In this document: piece after piece, positions 63,800-64,000 of the stretch
Layout of the letters: every line of letters begins with the position of its first letter
How positions within the stretch are numbered: position 1 is the stretch's first letter
DNA from: an uncultured Tissierellia bacterium
GTDB taxonomy: Bacteria; Bacillota; Clostridia; Tissierellales; Tissierellaceae
Assembly (NCBI GenBank): GCA_946402705.1
Contig: CAMIXG010000001.1
Span: 1-64,000, forward strand
Reading direction: 5' to 3'
Length of the DNA stretch: 64,000 nt
Position numbers and translations under genes: made by a program
Notes under the pieces: model-generated
The model's input: only the letters and a program-made list of their open reading frames with translations
The model's database searches: none
What the model was told of the DNA's origin: nothing

Positions 63800-63843
63800 A
63801 TTAATTTATAATAAATTTTAAATAAATAAGGAGGTATTTGTAG

Positions 63844-64000
63844 ATGGAAAGAGACATGGAAAGAATTTATGAATACGCTCTAAATGGAGAAATGTTAAAA
63901 GTTAGTATTGGAAAGGTTGCGGAACAAGCTGGTGGCGCATGTTTAGTTACTTATGGTGACACAGTTGTATTAGTTACAGCAACAGCTTCTAAAACACCAA
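63844..64000 (+). CDS. pnp: Polyribonucleotide nucleotidyltransferase (3' partial)
   Basis: Start of PNPase, the phosphorolytic 3'-5' exonuclease. 52 full codons are visible. [20 protein letters not shown] and [13 protein letters not shown] are the first RNase PH domain of the family. AAGGAGGT stands 8 bases before ATG 63844; an ATG at 63856 is also possible. The gene runs off the window. Confidence 0.95.
   Translation, partial: MERDMERIYEYALNGEMLKVSIGKVAEQAGGACLVTYGDTVVLVTATASKTP

Noticed and set aside
1-64000. CRISPR arrays, prophage, transposons, toxin-antitoxin or defence genes
   Set aside because: None seen: no regularly spaced repeats, integrases, transposases or small paired genes. 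The gene content is core and flagellar throughout.

Overview
The window is a continuous stretch of core chromosome from a motile, AT-rich (by eye about 70% A+T) Gram-positive bacterium of the Clostridia/Tissierellia type. The signs are strong AGGAGG ribosome binding sites, frequent TTG and GTG starts, CodY, PolC, and the fla/che operon order known from Bacillus and Clostridia. I cannot name the genus. All genes but one read on the + strand. I see no insertion sequence, prophage, CRISPR array, tRNA or rRNA.

Region 1 (1-8807) is the SRP/ribosome-maturation cluster: ftsY (5' end cut by the window), ylxM, ffh, rpsP, khpA, rimM, trmD, rplS, rbgA, rnhB, then a FliK-like/FlhB-tail-like pair (positions of ylqG and ylqH in Bacillus) and yraN. 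Region 2 (8808-15242) holds the only minus-strand gene, a small lipoprotein, then comM, dprA, topA and codY. The 293-bp gap before dprA carries a promoter with a CodY-box-like site at its predicted start point.

Region 3 (15243-45273) is one long fla/che operon: flgB, flgC, fliE, fliF-J, a MotE/YlxF-like chaperone, fliK, flgD, a TIGR02530-type protein, flgE, flbD, motA, motB, fliL, fliM, fliY, cheY, fliO, fliP, fliQ, fliR, flhB, flhA, flhF, flhG, cheB, cheA, cheW, cheC, cheD, sigD, a small charged protein and a SwrB-like membrane protein. It encodes most of the basal body and switch, the whole export gate, the stator, the adaptation proteins CheB/C/D and the flagellar sigma factor. No cheR, chemoreceptor or flagellin gene is present.

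Region 4 (45274-64000) is translation, nucleotide, lipid and RNA housekeeping: rpsB, tsf, pyrH, frr, uppS, cdsA, rseP, ispG, polC, rimP, nusA, infB, rbfA, nrnA, truB, ribF, rpsO and the start of pnp. dxr, usually between cdsA and rseP, is absent, as are ylxR and the L7Ae-like gene, usually between nusA and infB.

No wholly new system is evident. The most interesting points are: a CheB whose receiver domain has lost its phosphorylation residues; a stand-alone FlhB-tail protein that begins where FlhB is normally self-cleaved, paired with a FliK-like protein outside the flagellar operon; CodY-box-like sites before dprA and before flgB; hairpins placed inside or just after promoters (ylxM, rimP); and the missing dxr.
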